The notes: a model not told the origin generated them from the sequence alone. A stretch of DNA of 64,000 nucleotides from Tangfeifania diversioriginum (GCA_945873105.1 CAMCBW010000026.1:1-64000); one strand, 5' to 3'; counted from the first letter of the stretch, positions 1-8,355 are shown. Numbers and translations are program-made.

Positions 1-145
1 GGTCAACATGCTCCGGATTTTTTTACCGCTTTTTGCAAGTTTAGGGGGTCAGCATCTGCCGGATTGTCATGCGAGACGCACAAAAAAATCCGGGAAAAAC
101 ACTAATTTTATAACCGGTGGAGGGGGGTCAGCATGCTCCGGATTA
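1..145. mobile_element. Cluster of short direct repeats, possible end of a transposable element
   Basis: Three direct copies of a roughly 20-bp repeat (core GTCAGCATGCTCCGGATT with variants) lie at 1-19, 44-65 and 122-144. A short inverted copy of the core (AATCCGG) is at 87-93. The last copy ends just where recognisable coding sequence of a short-chain dehydrogenase begins with its 5' part missing. Multiple short repeats close to a terminus are known for IS21-type elements, so this may be the end of an insertion sequence whose transposase lies left of the window. No transposase or target-site duplication is visible here, so the mobile-element reading is inference. Confidence 0.35.
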
Positions 146-704
146 TCCAGTGCCGCTGGAAGTTACCAGTGCCGATGATATTTCCAATCTTGTGAACTAT
201 CTTGAAAAGAATTATGGCAAGCTTGATGTGTTGGTAAATAACGCTGGGATTGCTTTGGAATGGGACGGAAAACCAACCGATACGGATAAGATTCGACGTA
301 CACTCGAAGTCAACCTGATCGCCCCCTTTGCAATTACAGAAGCACTGGTGCCACTTCTTTCTGTGAGTGACGACGCCAGGGTGATTAACCATTCGTCCCA
401 ATTAGGTTCTATTGATACTGCTGAGAATTTGTGGCAATATGTTTCGGCATTTGTAACCATAGGATACTCCACATCCAAGGCGGGTCTCAATATGCTTACA
501 CAGATTCAATCCAAAACACTGACAGTTAAGGGAATTGCAGTTGCTGCAGCACATCCGGGTTGGGTAAAGACTGATCTTGGCACCGATGCTGCCCCCCTGG
601 AAGTTGAAGAGGGAGCAAGTACTGTCGTTGGACTTGTGACAATTGCCCGGGACCAGTTTCCCCATGGACAGTTAGTAAACAAAGGTGTGCGCATACCTTG
701 GTAG
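146..704 (+). pseudogene. Short-chain dehydrogenase/reductase, 5'-truncated
   Basis: The remaining reading frame matches the second half of an NAD(P)-dependent SDR oxidoreductase. It shows the NNAG motif (in LVNNAGIAL), the catalytic serine region (INHSSQLGSI), the YxxxK pair (YSTSKAG) and the HPGWVKTDLG segment typical of carbonyl-reductase-like SDRs, and it ends in a normal family C-terminus (GVRIPW). The N-terminal TGxxxGxG cofactor-binding segment, about 50-60 residues, is absent. Upstream sequence is the direct-repeat cluster instead. An in-frame ATG at 117 would add only repeat-encoded residues. Without the dinucleotide-binding glycine motif the product should not be a working enzyme, so I call it a pseudogene truncated by an insertion or rearrangement at about 145. 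Confidence 0.75.
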
Positions 705-931
705 TACCCATTTTCTTTGGAAAGACATTTTGCTTCAAACATTTTCTTCCGAACAGAAATCCAATCCCCCGTTGGCGCGAAGTTGTGAAGGTCCAATGCC
801 AAAGGGGTCATAGTCAAATAGTCTTAATGCTTCAATTTTGTAAGAAGCAGCACTCTTTCTTTCGCGGATCACCGGCTTTATTATTCGATTAGATATTTCG
901 CTATTATTGTAAAAAGAATAAAGAAAAGTAT

Positions 932-1180
932 ATGGATCTTTCATATTTGGGTTTTGCAGAAATTTCCCTGGATCGGGAAAAGGCAGCGTATCAGAAATAC
1001 TGTGAAGAGTATGATATTGTTACCAAAATGGCGCGGAGTGGTGAGATTACCCGTGAAGAATGGCTTGATCGGTGGATTTCTTTGGGTAAAAAATATGATT
1101 TTCCCATAAACCCAAAACTTTTAACTTTAGCATGGGTTCAAAAGCATTTAAATAAAAACGCTGAACAACTTTCAAAGTAA
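932..1180 (+). CDS. Small hypothetical protein (82 aa)
   Basis: An 82-residue charged protein, begun at an ATG and ended by TAA. It has no signal peptide and no membrane segment. The sequence looks helical and is rich in Glu, Lys and Trp (for example REEWLDRWISLGKKY). I do not recognise the family. It stands alone between the truncated dehydrogenase and the broken DUF2059 gene, in a stretch that appears to have suffered rearrangement, so it could be a real small gene or the remnant of a larger one. No convincing TAnnTTTG promoter is visible upstream. Confidence 0.45.
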   Translation: MDLSYLGFAEISLDREKAAYQKYCEEYDIVTKMARSGEITREEWLDRWISLGKKYDFPINPKLLTLAWVQKHLNKNAEQLSK

Positions 1181-1240
1181 CCTATGCTACTTTCGCTGGC
1201 GCAGATTTCCTAGTAGGGCTCTTCGGAAGAAATATAAGAA

Positions 1241-1309
1241 CGTGCAAGTAGGAGTTGCTGATTTTGCCATTTTAGTGAGGAACTAAAATTGGATCCTCAT
1301 ACTTGCAGG
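1241..1309. other. Nested inverted repeats, possible structured RNA or regulatory element
   Basis: An outer 7-bp inverted repeat (GCAAGTA at 1244-1250 and TACTTGC at 1300-1306) encloses a perfect 8-bp hairpin (ATTTTAGT at 1269-1276, ACTAAAAT at 1282-1289, loop GAGGA). It lies in the 218-bp gap between the small hypothetical gene and the DUF2059 gene. No riboswitch consensus was recognised: a CTGAGA string nearby lacks the rest of the TPP element. The function is unknown. Confidence 0.3.
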
Positions 1310-1398
1310 ATAGCCTGAGACCATGGTGGGCAATCGATTACAATTGAATCTGGGATTAAAACCCTGATAAACAGATCAATAACTAACCTTTAAAACCA

Positions 1399-1840
1399 AT
1401 GATGAGAAGAATTGCAACTGCTGTGATTTTGTGTTTTGGTGGTGGTGGTAAGCACCCATGCTCAAACCAAACAAGCCTTGATCAAAGAATTATTCCAGGT
1501 CATGCAGAAGGATTCGATCCTTGACAGGGCCATGAAATCTGGGTTTCCCACCATGGTTAAAATGATTCCCATCAAGGATCCACAGAAAGTTGACAGTATA
1601 AAGGTGGATGTTCAGGAACGGCTTGAAAAATACAAAGAGGTAGTGAATAAGTTACAGGAAGAGGAGATGGCCTTGTACGATAAGAAATTTACCCAAAGTG
1701 AACTTGAGGATTTGCTTGCCTTTTACAAGTCACCTACCGGACAAAAATTCGTTAGATGCACCACAGAGATACAGCGTGAATTGCAATTAATCACTACCCA
1801 GAAATATATGCAAGAGCTTTTAAAGATCCGATTGAAATGA
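1399..1840 (+). pseudogene. DUF2059 domain exported protein, frameshifted in the signal peptide
   Basis: Reading from the ATG at 1399 gives a typical signal-peptide start (MMRRIATAVILCF), then the frame runs out of sense at the GGTGGTGGTGG tract around 1435-1445. The next frame continues without interruption as VVVVSTHAQTKQALIKEL and on to a stop at 1840. The latter part carries a DUF2059-like segment (LEDLLAFYKSPTGQKF). Removing a single base near 1436-1438 joins the two into one normal exported protein of about 147 residues. So this is either a one-base insertion in a low-complexity tract or a sequencing error. A TTG at 1436 could start translation, but the product would lack most of the signal peptide. 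DUF2059 proteins are small periplasmic proteins of unknown function. Confidence 0.7.
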
Positions 1841-2035
1841 GGTTGTTTGGAAAGAGATAAAACCACCAGCGCCAGCAGAGGGTTGTACTTACCTATCTCT
1901 CTTTCCCGCCTGCTTCCCAATTGTATCGCAAATGACGCAAGGATCACAAAGAAAATAATTAGACCATTATATTTGTGCATTACTTGGAACGATTCATCCA
2001 ATTGTTTCTATTTTTGGGAATTGATATCCAGTAAA

Positions 2036-2653
2036 ATGAAGCGACTAAAAAGGTTGATCCTCTTCATTCTTTTCACCATTCTCCTTTCCGGTTGTGAACA
2101 GGAGTATTTTGACCTGAGCATCTATACCGATCCCAAAAGCCTGAAGCCTTTGGTTTATCTTCCTGTCTCCCTGGGAGATTATGTGGTGAATGAGTTTACC
2201 AACATCCCGGAGAGCGGAAATACCCCCGTGCTTACCCAGCAGATAAAGCTGGACTCCATCAAATATGAACTGTCTGGTTCAGACTTCAGTTCGGCCGCCA
2301 TCGACAGCTTGTACATGGTGATAAAAACCACGAATGGTACCCCCATGCAGCTTGAGTATGAGCTTTTGTTTGAGGTACTTGATCCAGAATCCAGGAAAGT
2401 GGTGCTGCATTCCCAGCTTCTGCCGGGTGGCACGCTGGATGCAGCGGGTCATGTGACGGCTGCCGCCAAAGACAGTACCACCTTTGCGTTGAGTAACCCG
2501 GAGTACAAAATAGTCAGCGCCGCAAAGCGTTACACCCTCCTCCTCACGCTCACCCAGCCCCAGACAGGAACGGTCCTGGCCGATGAGCTGAAATCGGGCA
2601 AGGTATCGGTCAAAGTGGCCTACAGAGCACACGTCAACCTTTTAAAGCTCTGA
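2036..2653 (+). CDS. Lipoprotein of unknown function, partner of the DUF5723 protein
   Basis: A 205-residue lipoprotein. The start is placed at the ATG giving MKRLKRLILFILFTILLSGC, a classical signal peptide and lipobox with Cys20. Reading could extend upstream in frame, but that stretch has no start fitting a signal peptide. The mature part looks beta-rich and has no family I recognise. It is clearly paralogous to the lipoprotein at 62287-62895: both share the IKTtNgTPMqLeYeL-like segment and the ending AhvNLlKL / ArINLfKvkL. The next gene, a DUF5723 protein, starts 2 bases after its stop, so the two are co-transcribed. The conserved pairing suggests that the two products work together in the outer envelope. 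Confidence 0.8.
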   Translation: MKRLKRLILFILFTILLSGCEQEYFDLSIYTDPKSLKPLVYLPVSLGDYVVNEFTNIPESGNTPVLTQQIKLDSIKYELSGSDFSSAAIDSLYMVIKTTNGTPMQLEYELLFEVLDPESRKVVLHSQLLPGGTLDAAGHVTAAAKDSTTFALSNPEYKIVSAAKRYTLLLTLTQPQTGTVLADELKSGKVSVKVAYRAHVNLLKL

Positions 2654-2655
2654 TT

Positions 2656-4104
2656 ATGCCGGGAGTATACCGTATCCTATTCCTGTTTAGCCTGGTGCTC
2701 CTGGTCAATTTTGGGTTGAAGGGGCAACCCAACACCTTCTATTTTATGAAAGGGGTGGTACAGACCAGGGAGATGAATCCGGCTAAACATGGGTTGGAGA
2801 GTGGATACTATGTCGGTTTGCCCTTTCTTTCCAGCGTGGATCTGTCGGCCAATACCAACAATTGGAATTTCAATGATCTTGTTCACAGGGGAGCTGGACT
2901 CCAGAAAGATTCAATGATTTGGGATTTTGAGAATCTGCTGAAAACCTTCGATCAGAAGAACTACCTCAGGGAGTCGGCTTCCCTGACTTTTGCAGAATAT
3001 GGGTGGAAGAAAAAGCAAAATTTCTTCGCGGTATCCATCAGCGAGCATGAGACGGCCGAGCCTTTCTTCGAAAAGCCGTTGGCGGAGTTTTTGTATTACG
3101 GCAACGAACCCCTGATCGGCACCACTTTCAAAAGCGGGGATTTTGGTCTGATGGCCCAGCATTACCGGCAGTTTGCATTTACCTACTCCCGACAAAACAG
3201 CAGGAAACTAAGCACCGGTATCACCGGGAAGCTGTTGTTTGGCATGGCGGGAATAGCCACAAAGGGGATTGGATTTGAGACAGAGATGCCCGCATCCGGT
3301 GACCAGATCAATTTCAAGGGGAGCGGAGAAATGTATCTTTCGGGACCAGTGGAGATCTTGCAGAGCCAACCCAATGGCTATGATTTGCAGTTTTCCAACA
3401 GCTTCAAAGCAGGAAAATACCTGCTTAATTTTGGGAACCCGGGTTTGGCAGTGGATCTTGGATTAACCTACAAAGTGTTGAAAAATCTCGAACTCTCGGT
3501 AAGTTTGATCGATCTCGGCTTCATCAACTGGCGGAACAATTTGTCAAGCCTTACGGAGGATGGGAATTTCTCCTACGAAGGAATCCAGTTGAATGCACCG
3601 GGGAAGGTTCCTCCTACCGCAAGTTCGTTCCAGCCATTGCTGGACAACCTCAAAGACAGTATTGTAAAAGCATTCCCCCTGGAATTGACCTCCCAAAGAT
3701 TTTCAACCCTTCTGCCGGCAAAGCTTTATTTGGGAGGGGAATATACGGTGATCAAAAATGTCTCAATTGCGGCCCTTGCCAGTATCAGAATGTTCAAAAA
3801 GCAACTGTTCGGTTCCTACACCGCCTCCGTAAATGCTGTTTTGGGAAAGAGTCTGACGCTGACGGCCGCCTATACCTATTTTGAGTCGACCCCGAACAAC
3901 CTGGGGATGGGTCTCTCCTACAAATTTCGCGGCTTGCAACTCTATGCAGCCACCGACAATGTCGTCTCTCCATTTTATCCCAACCAAGCCAGCAACTTGA
4001 GCATCAGGGTTGGAATAAATTTACTTTTCCCGGAACCAGACAGAAGGGAGCAAAGACGCAGGGCGTTCGTGCCAAAAGTAAGAAACAAATACCACCGTTT
4101 TTAA
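2656..4104 (+). CDS. DUF5723 family outer-membrane beta-barrel-like protein
   Basis: A 482-residue protein with an N-terminal signal peptide (about residues 1-23) followed by a long beta-rich region with alternating patterns and many aromatic strand ends. It resembles the DUF5723 proteins of Bacteroidota, which are thought to be outer-membrane barrels related to PorV/FadL-like folds. Recognisable segments are NTNNWNFNDLVHRG, TGKLLFGMAGI and NFGNPGLAVDLGLTYK. It is followed by a basic C-terminal tail (RREQRRR). It forms a tight operon with the preceding lipoprotein. A paralogue with the same lipoprotein neighbour starts at 62892. The exact role is unknown. The family assignment comes from remembered motifs, and the barrel prediction is inference. 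Confidence 0.75.
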   Translation: MPGVYRILFLFSLVLLVNFGLKGQPNTFYFMKGVVQTREMNPAKHGLESGYYVGLPFLSSVDLSANTNNWNFNDLVHRGAGLQKDSMIWDFENLLKTFDQKNYLRESASLTFAEYGWKKKQNFFAVSISEHETAEPFFEKPLAEFLYYGNEPLIGTTFKSGDFGLMAQHYRQFAFTYSRQNSRKLSTGITGKLLFGMAGIATKGIGFETEMPASGDQINFKGSGEMYLSGPVEILQSQPNGYDLQFSNSFKAGKYLLNFGNPGLAVDLGLTYKVLKNLELSVSLIDLGFINWRNNLSSLTEDGNFSYEGIQLNAPGKVPPTASSFQPLLDNLKDSIVKAFPLELTSQRFSTLLPAKLYLGGEYTVIKNVSIAALASIRMFKKQLFGSYTASVNAVLGKSLTLTAAYTYFESTPNNLGMGLSYKFRGLQLYAATDNVVSPFYPNQASNLSIRVGINLLFPEPDRREQRRRAFVPKVRNKYHRF

Positions 4105-4291
4105 ATATCCCTGAAAGTTAATTTTCAGCAGGTTGTGAACTGCCGGCACCTTTGAATGGATTGAAAAATAAAAAAGGGAAGTTCTCACCTTTTATTACCA
4201 AATGTGATTATTTTTGTGGCGACAATTTTAAACAATCCTGAAATGGACGAAGGCCCCTGTTATAGACAAAGCTATTTATTTATTCATCTGT

Positions 4292-4336
4292 AAAAGGAGC
4301 TGACTGTCTCCTTACAGACTCAACTGAAAAGGAGAC
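4292..4336 (+). promoter_or_regulatory. Leader with two mutually exclusive hairpins before a CorA-type transporter
   Basis: CTCCTT at 4308-4313 can pair with AAGGAG at 4294-4299 (6 bp, 8-nt loop). The slightly longer GTCTCCTT at 4306-4313 can instead pair with AAGGAGAC at 4329-4336 (8 bp, 15-nt loop). The two pairings exclude each other. The second buries the purine-rich AAGGAG about 8 bases before the ATG at 4343, the only strong Shine-Dalgarno-like sequence I noticed in the window. This is the layout of an on/off translation switch. No known Mg riboswitch consensus was recognised. Confidence 0.45.
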
Positions 4337-4342
4337 CCCAAA

Positions 4343-5272
4343 ATGATTAAAATCTTCAAAACATTTGGCGGATACATCGAGATTCCCCAAATCGAAAAAG
4401 GATGTTGGATCAATGTCAATCAGCCGACACCGGAAGAGATTCAGCGAATTCAAAAAGAATTTCATTTGCCCCCGGATATGGTTCAGGACATCCTTGACCC
4501 TGACGAACGATCCCGTGTGGAATTTGAGGATGACTGGTCTTTGGTGTTGATGAGAATTCCCGTTGAAACCGGGAACAACGGTGTTCCTTTCCAGACCATT
4601 CCTTTGGGTATATTTTTCACCCAGGACTTTACCCTTACCCTTTGTCTGCAGGACAATGAAATACTACCGATTGAACAGCCTTCCCCGTTCAGGGAACAAT
4701 ACCGTGAGATAACGGATACGATCAATTTTATCTTGCGGCTCTTTCTTCGTTCCGGCAGTATTTACCTGAGATACCTGAAACAGATCAACCAGATGACGGC
4801 CCTGATTGAGCAGGATCTCGAGAAATCTGTCAAGAACAAGGAGCTGAACAAGTTGCTGAAGATGGAGAAATGCCTGGTCTATTTTATCACCTCCATCAAA
4901 GCCAATGAAATCGTATTGGCGAAACTTCGAAATTCCAAAAAGATCACCACCGAAATCAACGAGGATCTGTTGGACGATGCCATCATCGAAAACAAGCAGG
5001 CTTTGGAGATGTCGCAGATTTACTCCGATATCCAGAGCGGCATGATGGATGCTTTCGCTTCGGTCATTTCGAACAACCTGAACGTTGTCATGAAGCAGTT
5101 GACCATCATTTCAATCATCCTGATGATTCCAACCTTGATATCTAGTATGTTTGGAATGAATGTACCCAACTCGATGGAAAATTCACAATGGGCCTTTCCA
5201 TCCATTGTCATTGCCTCCGTCCTGATGTCGGTGATTGGCGTAATCTTCCTGACGAAAAAGCGCATTCACTGA
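4343..5272 (+). CDS. CorA family divalent-metal (Mg2+/Co2+) transporter
   Basis: A 309-residue CorA-like inner-membrane protein. The N-terminal two thirds form the cytoplasmic funnel, with long charged helices around residues 140-225. The C-terminal part has two membrane segments, roughly residues 250-272 and 285-305, with the GMN signature in SMFGMNVPNSM between them. Family members form pentameric Mg2+ (or Co2+/Ni2+) channels, and the GMN loop is the selectivity filter. The start follows a purine-rich AAGGAG, which also sits in a hairpin that could control translation. The gene appears monocistronic, with non-coding gaps of about 240 bp upstream and 140 bp downstream. The metal specificity cannot be told from sequence alone. 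Confidence 0.9.
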   Translation: MIKIFKTFGGYIEIPQIEKGCWINVNQPTPEEIQRIQKEFHLPPDMVQDILDPDERSRVEFEDDWSLVLMRIPVETGNNGVPFQTIPLGIFFTQDFTLTLCLQDNEILPIEQPSPFREQYREITDTINFILRLFLRSGSIYLRYLKQINQMTALIEQDLEKSVKNKELNKLLKMEKCLVYFITSIKANEIVLAKLRNSKKITTEINEDLLDDAIIENKQALEMSQIYSDIQSGMMDAFASVISNNLNVVMKQLTIISIILMIPTLISSMFGMNVPNSMENSQWAFPSIVIASVLMSVIGVIFLTKKRIH

Positions 5273-5415
5273 AAAGCAGGTTGGGTTTTGCACTCCTCCC
5301 TTCCAAAAAGGTTAATAAAAGTTAAAACATTTTGGGAAAAGCTGAGCCAATATCTTTTTAATGTGGTTGGTTAGTGTTATATTTACGGGTACAAACTACC
5401 AACGCCAGATTCAAA

Positions 5416-5994
5416 ATGAAAAAATTTGTAACACTCTTAATTTTTTCTGTAATTCTATTGGCTTGTGGACCAAAACAGCAAAAGCAAGCTCCTGCAGATC
5501 CAATAAAAAAAGACAGTGTTAAGATCGCTCCGTCCAACGAATACGGGATGTGGAAACTTGCCTATTATGCCAGCAACCTGGGTGATAGCAGAGACAAAGC
5601 GTACATTACCAATTCGTATGCTATCTGGGGAACCTTTAGCAACAAGGCCAATGACAAAGCCGAATTGAAGGCCAAGTTTATGGTGGACAAAGAGACTTTC
5701 TGCATCAAGTTACTGGAGTACGGAACCAAGGCCGTCAAAAAAGGGAACGAAAATCTCTACAAGATCAAGGTTAAAACAAGCTCCAATGAGGGGTTTGATT
5801 TCACTGCCAAGAATGTTTCAGACCGGTTGTTTATCAAGGGATCAGACTCGCAGCGGATCATCGAACTCTTCAACAAGGGAGGGTTGATCTCCTTTTACAT
5901 GGTTACAGATTCCAAAACAGACCCGGCGACCTATTCGTTTACCATTGACAATCCCGATGGGTTTGAAAAAGCCTTGTTGAAAATTTCCAAATAA
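5416..5994 (+). CDS. Lipoprotein of unknown function
   Basis: A 192-residue lipoprotein. The ATG chosen gives a short signal peptide with lipobox VILLAC. An in-frame start further up (5374) would put about 14 extra residues before the signal and is unlikely. The mature protein begins with a Gln/Lys/Pro-rich linker (GPKQQKQAPADP), followed by a compact domain of about 160 residues containing YGMWKLAYYASNLGDSRDKAYI. I do not recognise the domain. It is a single gene between the CorA transporter and the GntR regulator. Confidence 0.75.
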   Translation: MKKFVTLLIFSVILLACGPKQQKQAPADPIKKDSVKIAPSNEYGMWKLAYYASNLGDSRDKAYITNSYAIWGTFSNKANDKAELKAKFMVDKETFCIKLLEYGTKAVKKGNENLYKIKVKTSSNEGFDFTAKNVSDRLFIKGSDSQRIIELFNKGGLISFYMVTDSKTDPATYSFTIDNPDGFEKALLKISK

Positions 5995-6081
5995 TATTGT
6001 TTCACGCCTGGGCTGAATCAATCCTGGTAAGTAACGGATCCTGGTTCATGGGCCTTCTGTGATTATTCCGGTTGAGCCTAC

Positions 6082-6109
6082 TTTAGTACCCACTTTTTTA
6101 CTTACTTTG
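6082..6109 (+). promoter_or_regulatory. Probable promoter of the GntR regulator gene
   Basis: TTACTTTG at 6102-6109 matches the Bacteroidota -7 element TAnnTTTG at 7 of 8 positions. A TTTAG at 6082 lies about 17-20 bases upstream, where a -33 TTTG-like element is expected. Transcription would start a few bases downstream, which supports translation from the ATG at 6137. Confidence 0.45.
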
Positions 6110-6136
6110 CATACACTACCAAACAACAAGCGCAAC

Positions 6137-6865
6137 ATGGATATGGATGACATTTTCCAAAAAATCGGAACTTCCCAAACCCTAAGTCAGAAGATAGAAC
6201 GAAACATTGAACGTGCCATCCGGGAGAAAAAATTGCCCATTGGGGCAAAATTGCCTCCGGAGAGAGAGTTGTGCGAAATGTTTGCGGTTAGCCGGACAGC
6301 CTTGCGTGAAGCCCTCAGGAGGCTAAGCGCCAGGGGTTTGATAGAGATACGGAAGGGGAGTGGAATGGTTGTCACGAAGATCGACATCAAGGATGCCATC
6401 AGTTCGCTGAACCTCTACTACGATTTGAAATTTGATGATCAGTTGATTCGTCAGATTATTGAGCTCCGTCTGGCCTTCGAGCCGGAAATTGCCAAAATGG
6501 CTGCCATCAACAGGACCGATGAGGATCTTAAAAACATGGAGTCCAATTTGATCGAATTCAGCAAGTGCAATCCCGACAATACCCAACTTGAATCGGATAT
6601 CGACAACAAATTCCACCTATGCATGGCCCGTGCTACTGCCAACCCATTTGTCATTGTGACCATGGAGCCCGTTTACAATCTGCTGCCCAGGATGAGGAAT
6701 TTTATCTATGCCAACATTGAGGGGGAGAAAGAGATTACCCTGGGTTACCACAAGGAGATTGTCAATGCCATCCGGGAGAAGGATGCAGATCGTTCCTATG
6801 AGAAGATGCAGGCACACCTGGATCGCAACATGCAGGTCTACAATAAATTCCTGAAGCAGTTCTAA
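6137..6865 (+). CDS. GntR/FadR-family transcriptional regulator
   Basis: A 242-residue regulator. The N-terminal winged helix-turn-helix (about residues 10-75) has the GntR signature GAKLPPERELCEMFAVSRTALREA and a wing ending in KGSGMVV. A helical FCD ligand-binding domain follows (about 95-235), with metal/ligand-type positions in RLAFEP, DNKFHLCMARA and YHKEIVNAI. FadR-type regulators usually sense sugar acids or other small carboxylates and often act on neighbouring catabolic genes. No obvious target lies next to it: the SusC/SusD pair starts 4 kb downstream. The start at 6137 follows a likely promoter. An in-frame start at 6059 would prepend unrelated residues. Confidence 0.9.
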   Translation: MDMDDIFQKIGTSQTLSQKIERNIERAIREKKLPIGAKLPPERELCEMFAVSRTALREALRRLSARGLIEIRKGSGMVVTKIDIKDAISSLNLYYDLKFDDQLIRQIIELRLAFEPEIAKMAAINRTDEDLKNMESNLIEFSKCNPDNTQLESDIDNKFHLCMARATANPFVIVTMEPVYNLLPRMRNFIYANIEGEKEITLGYHKEIVNAIREKDADRSYEKMQAHLDRNMQVYNKFLKQF

Positions 6866-6924
6866 CCTTCCTGGTGAGTGTTGACGAAACTGCCATTGTC
6901 AATTGTGGGGCAATGGCTGACCGG

Positions 6925-7611
6925 TTAGTTGATGCAGTATTTGAGCACAACGATGTAATGGCACACACTGCCTATCAATACGAACAGGTGAAAGATCGCA
7001 TGGTTGAAATGGATGCGTTCCAGCTGGTAGATGACGGCTCCTACCGTATAGGCCAATCCACCGGCTATCAGCCATAGCAAACCCGGCAGCGCCATGCTAT
7101 CGACCAATGGTTTGAATGCTACCACGATGACCCATCCCATCAGCACATACATGGCGGTCGAAAGTTTGCTGAATCTTCCCGTGAAAAAAAATTTGAGTAC
7201 TATTCCGGAAATGGCAATGGCCCATACCAGGATAAAAACAGGGACTCCCCACTTTGCAGGCATGGTAAGCAGGGTTATTGGGGTATAACTTCCGGCGATG
7301 GTCAGATAGATTGCAATGTGGTCAAATATTTTGAGCCTTCTCCGTCTGGCAGGATCCACCGCCGAATGGTAGAGGGTCGAGGCCAGGTACATGGTGGTAA
7401 CACCAATTCCATAGACCAGAAATGCAAAGAATATTTTGGCAGAACCCAGTTGAACGGATTGGTAAAGCAAGACCGCTACTCCCAGCATGGAGATTACCAG
7501 ACCGGACCCATGGGTCAGGATGTTCCACCTCTCCTCTTCGGCCGTATACTCTTTTTCTACTTTTTGAATCATTTTGCCTTTGTTGCTTGTACGCTTCATT
7601 GATGCAGGCAT
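6925..7611 (-). CDS. Hemolysin III family (PAQR/TrhA-like) membrane protein
   Basis: A 228-residue integral membrane protein with seven predicted helices. It matches the HlyIII/PAQR family: an early ILTHGSG, the STLYHS motif with FDH shortly after (SxxxH and D/H positions thought to bind zinc), and a final helix with HAIFHLFVLIGSVCHY carrying the last histidines. Bacterial members have been linked to membrane fluidity homeostasis, and the haemolysin name is historical. Met5 (7599) or Met14 (7572) could also be the start. It converges with the GntR gene (59-bp gap) and lies 55 bp downstream of the HAD phosphatase, probably in the same transcript. Confidence 0.88.
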   Translation of the reverse strand: MPASMKRTSNKGKMIQKVEKEYTAEEERWNILTHGSGLVISMLGVAVLLYQSVQLGSAKIFFAFLVYGIGVTTMYLASTLYHSAVDPARRRRLKIFDHIAIYLTIAGSYTPITLLTMPAKWGVPVFILVWAIAISGIVLKFFFTGRFSKLSTAMYVLMGWVIVVAFKPLVDSMALPGLLWLIAGGLAYTVGAVIYQLERIHFNHAIFHLFVLIGSVCHYIVVLKYCIN

Positions 7612-7666
7612 CGAATGGGGGAATAGCCTGAATTGCCCTCAAATGCTGCGCTGGTTGTTACCGTTT

Positions 7667-8329
7667 TCACGAATGTTTTAAAAATCCGGGTATTTCGCTG
7701 AAACTATTGACAATCAAATCAGCAGCCGATTGATCCTGGTGTTCTGACCCAGGACCCTTGAAGGCGATGCACGAGATGCCTGCTGCCTTTGCCGCCTTGA
7801 TGCCATTGACGGAATCCTCGATAATGATACACACCTCCTTGGGGAGACCCAGTTTTTTTTGTGCCAGCAGAAAAATTGCCGGATCTGGCTTGCCGGTTCC
7901 TGCTTCGGTGCAATCGACCACCACTTCAAAGTATGGAGCAAGGCCAGACTTATCCAGCACCATGGAGATGACATCGATGGAAGAGGAGGAGGCCAAAGCC
8001 AGTTTTATCCCCTTCGACTGCAGCCATTGAAGCAAATCCAGGATGCCCGGCATTGGCTCTAACCTCCGGAAAGCAGCGAAAAATTGGATTACCTTGAGCT
8101 CCGTTCTTGCCACCAAGTCCTCCAGCGATTGCTTCAGTCCGTGTTTCTCCTTGATCAGGCTCCACATCACAGGATTGGAACTCCCCTGATAGGAGCGGTG
8201 CTCCTCCAGTTCAATGACAACGCCAATTTCATCAAACAGCTCACCTTCAAGTACCTTGTAGTGAGTTTCACTGTCAATGAGAACGCCATCCATGTCAAAA
8301 ATAATAGCCTTGCAATCTTTTGGTAGCAT
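7667..8329 (-). CDS. HAD-superfamily phosphatase / beta-phosphoglucomutase-like
   Basis: A 220-residue HAD subfamily IA protein. Motif I is FDMDGVLIDSE near residue 10 (nucleophile and acid/base Asp), motif II is SSSS near 115, the motif III lysine is in GTGKPDPAIF, and motif IV is IIEDSVNGIKAA. A helical cap domain lies between motifs I and II. Relatives include beta-phosphoglucomutases and sugar-phosphate or 2-deoxyglucose-6-phosphate phosphatases, and the substrate cannot be assigned. A perfect -7 element lies just upstream of the start. HlyIII follows in the same direction. Confidence 0.88.
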   Translation of the reverse strand: MLPKDCKAIIFDMDGVLIDSETHYKVLEGELFDEIGVVIELEEHRSYQGSSNPVMWSLIKEKHGLKQSLEDLVARTELKVIQFFAAFRRLEPMPGILDLLQWLQSKGIKLALASSSSIDVISMVLDKSGLAPYFEVVVDCTEAGTGKPDPAIFLLAQKKLGLPKEVCIIIEDSVNGIKAAKAAGISCIAFKGPGSEHQDQSAADLIVNSFSEIPGFLKHS

Positions 8330-8355
8330 CGGGATGAGTTTGAAACATTACGCTA

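Noticed and set aside
735-944. Minus-strand open frame between the truncated SDR and the 82-residue gene
   Set aside because: It shows no recognisable domain, and its codons run into the start of the next gene. It may be debris, so I do not call it.
1310-1330. CTGAGA string suggesting a TPP riboswitch
   Set aside because: The other conserved parts of the element are missing and no thiamine gene follows.
4167-4196. Weak A/T-rich hairpin after the first DUF5723 gene
   Set aside because: The stem has a two-base bulge and no clean T-run. I could not support it as a terminator.
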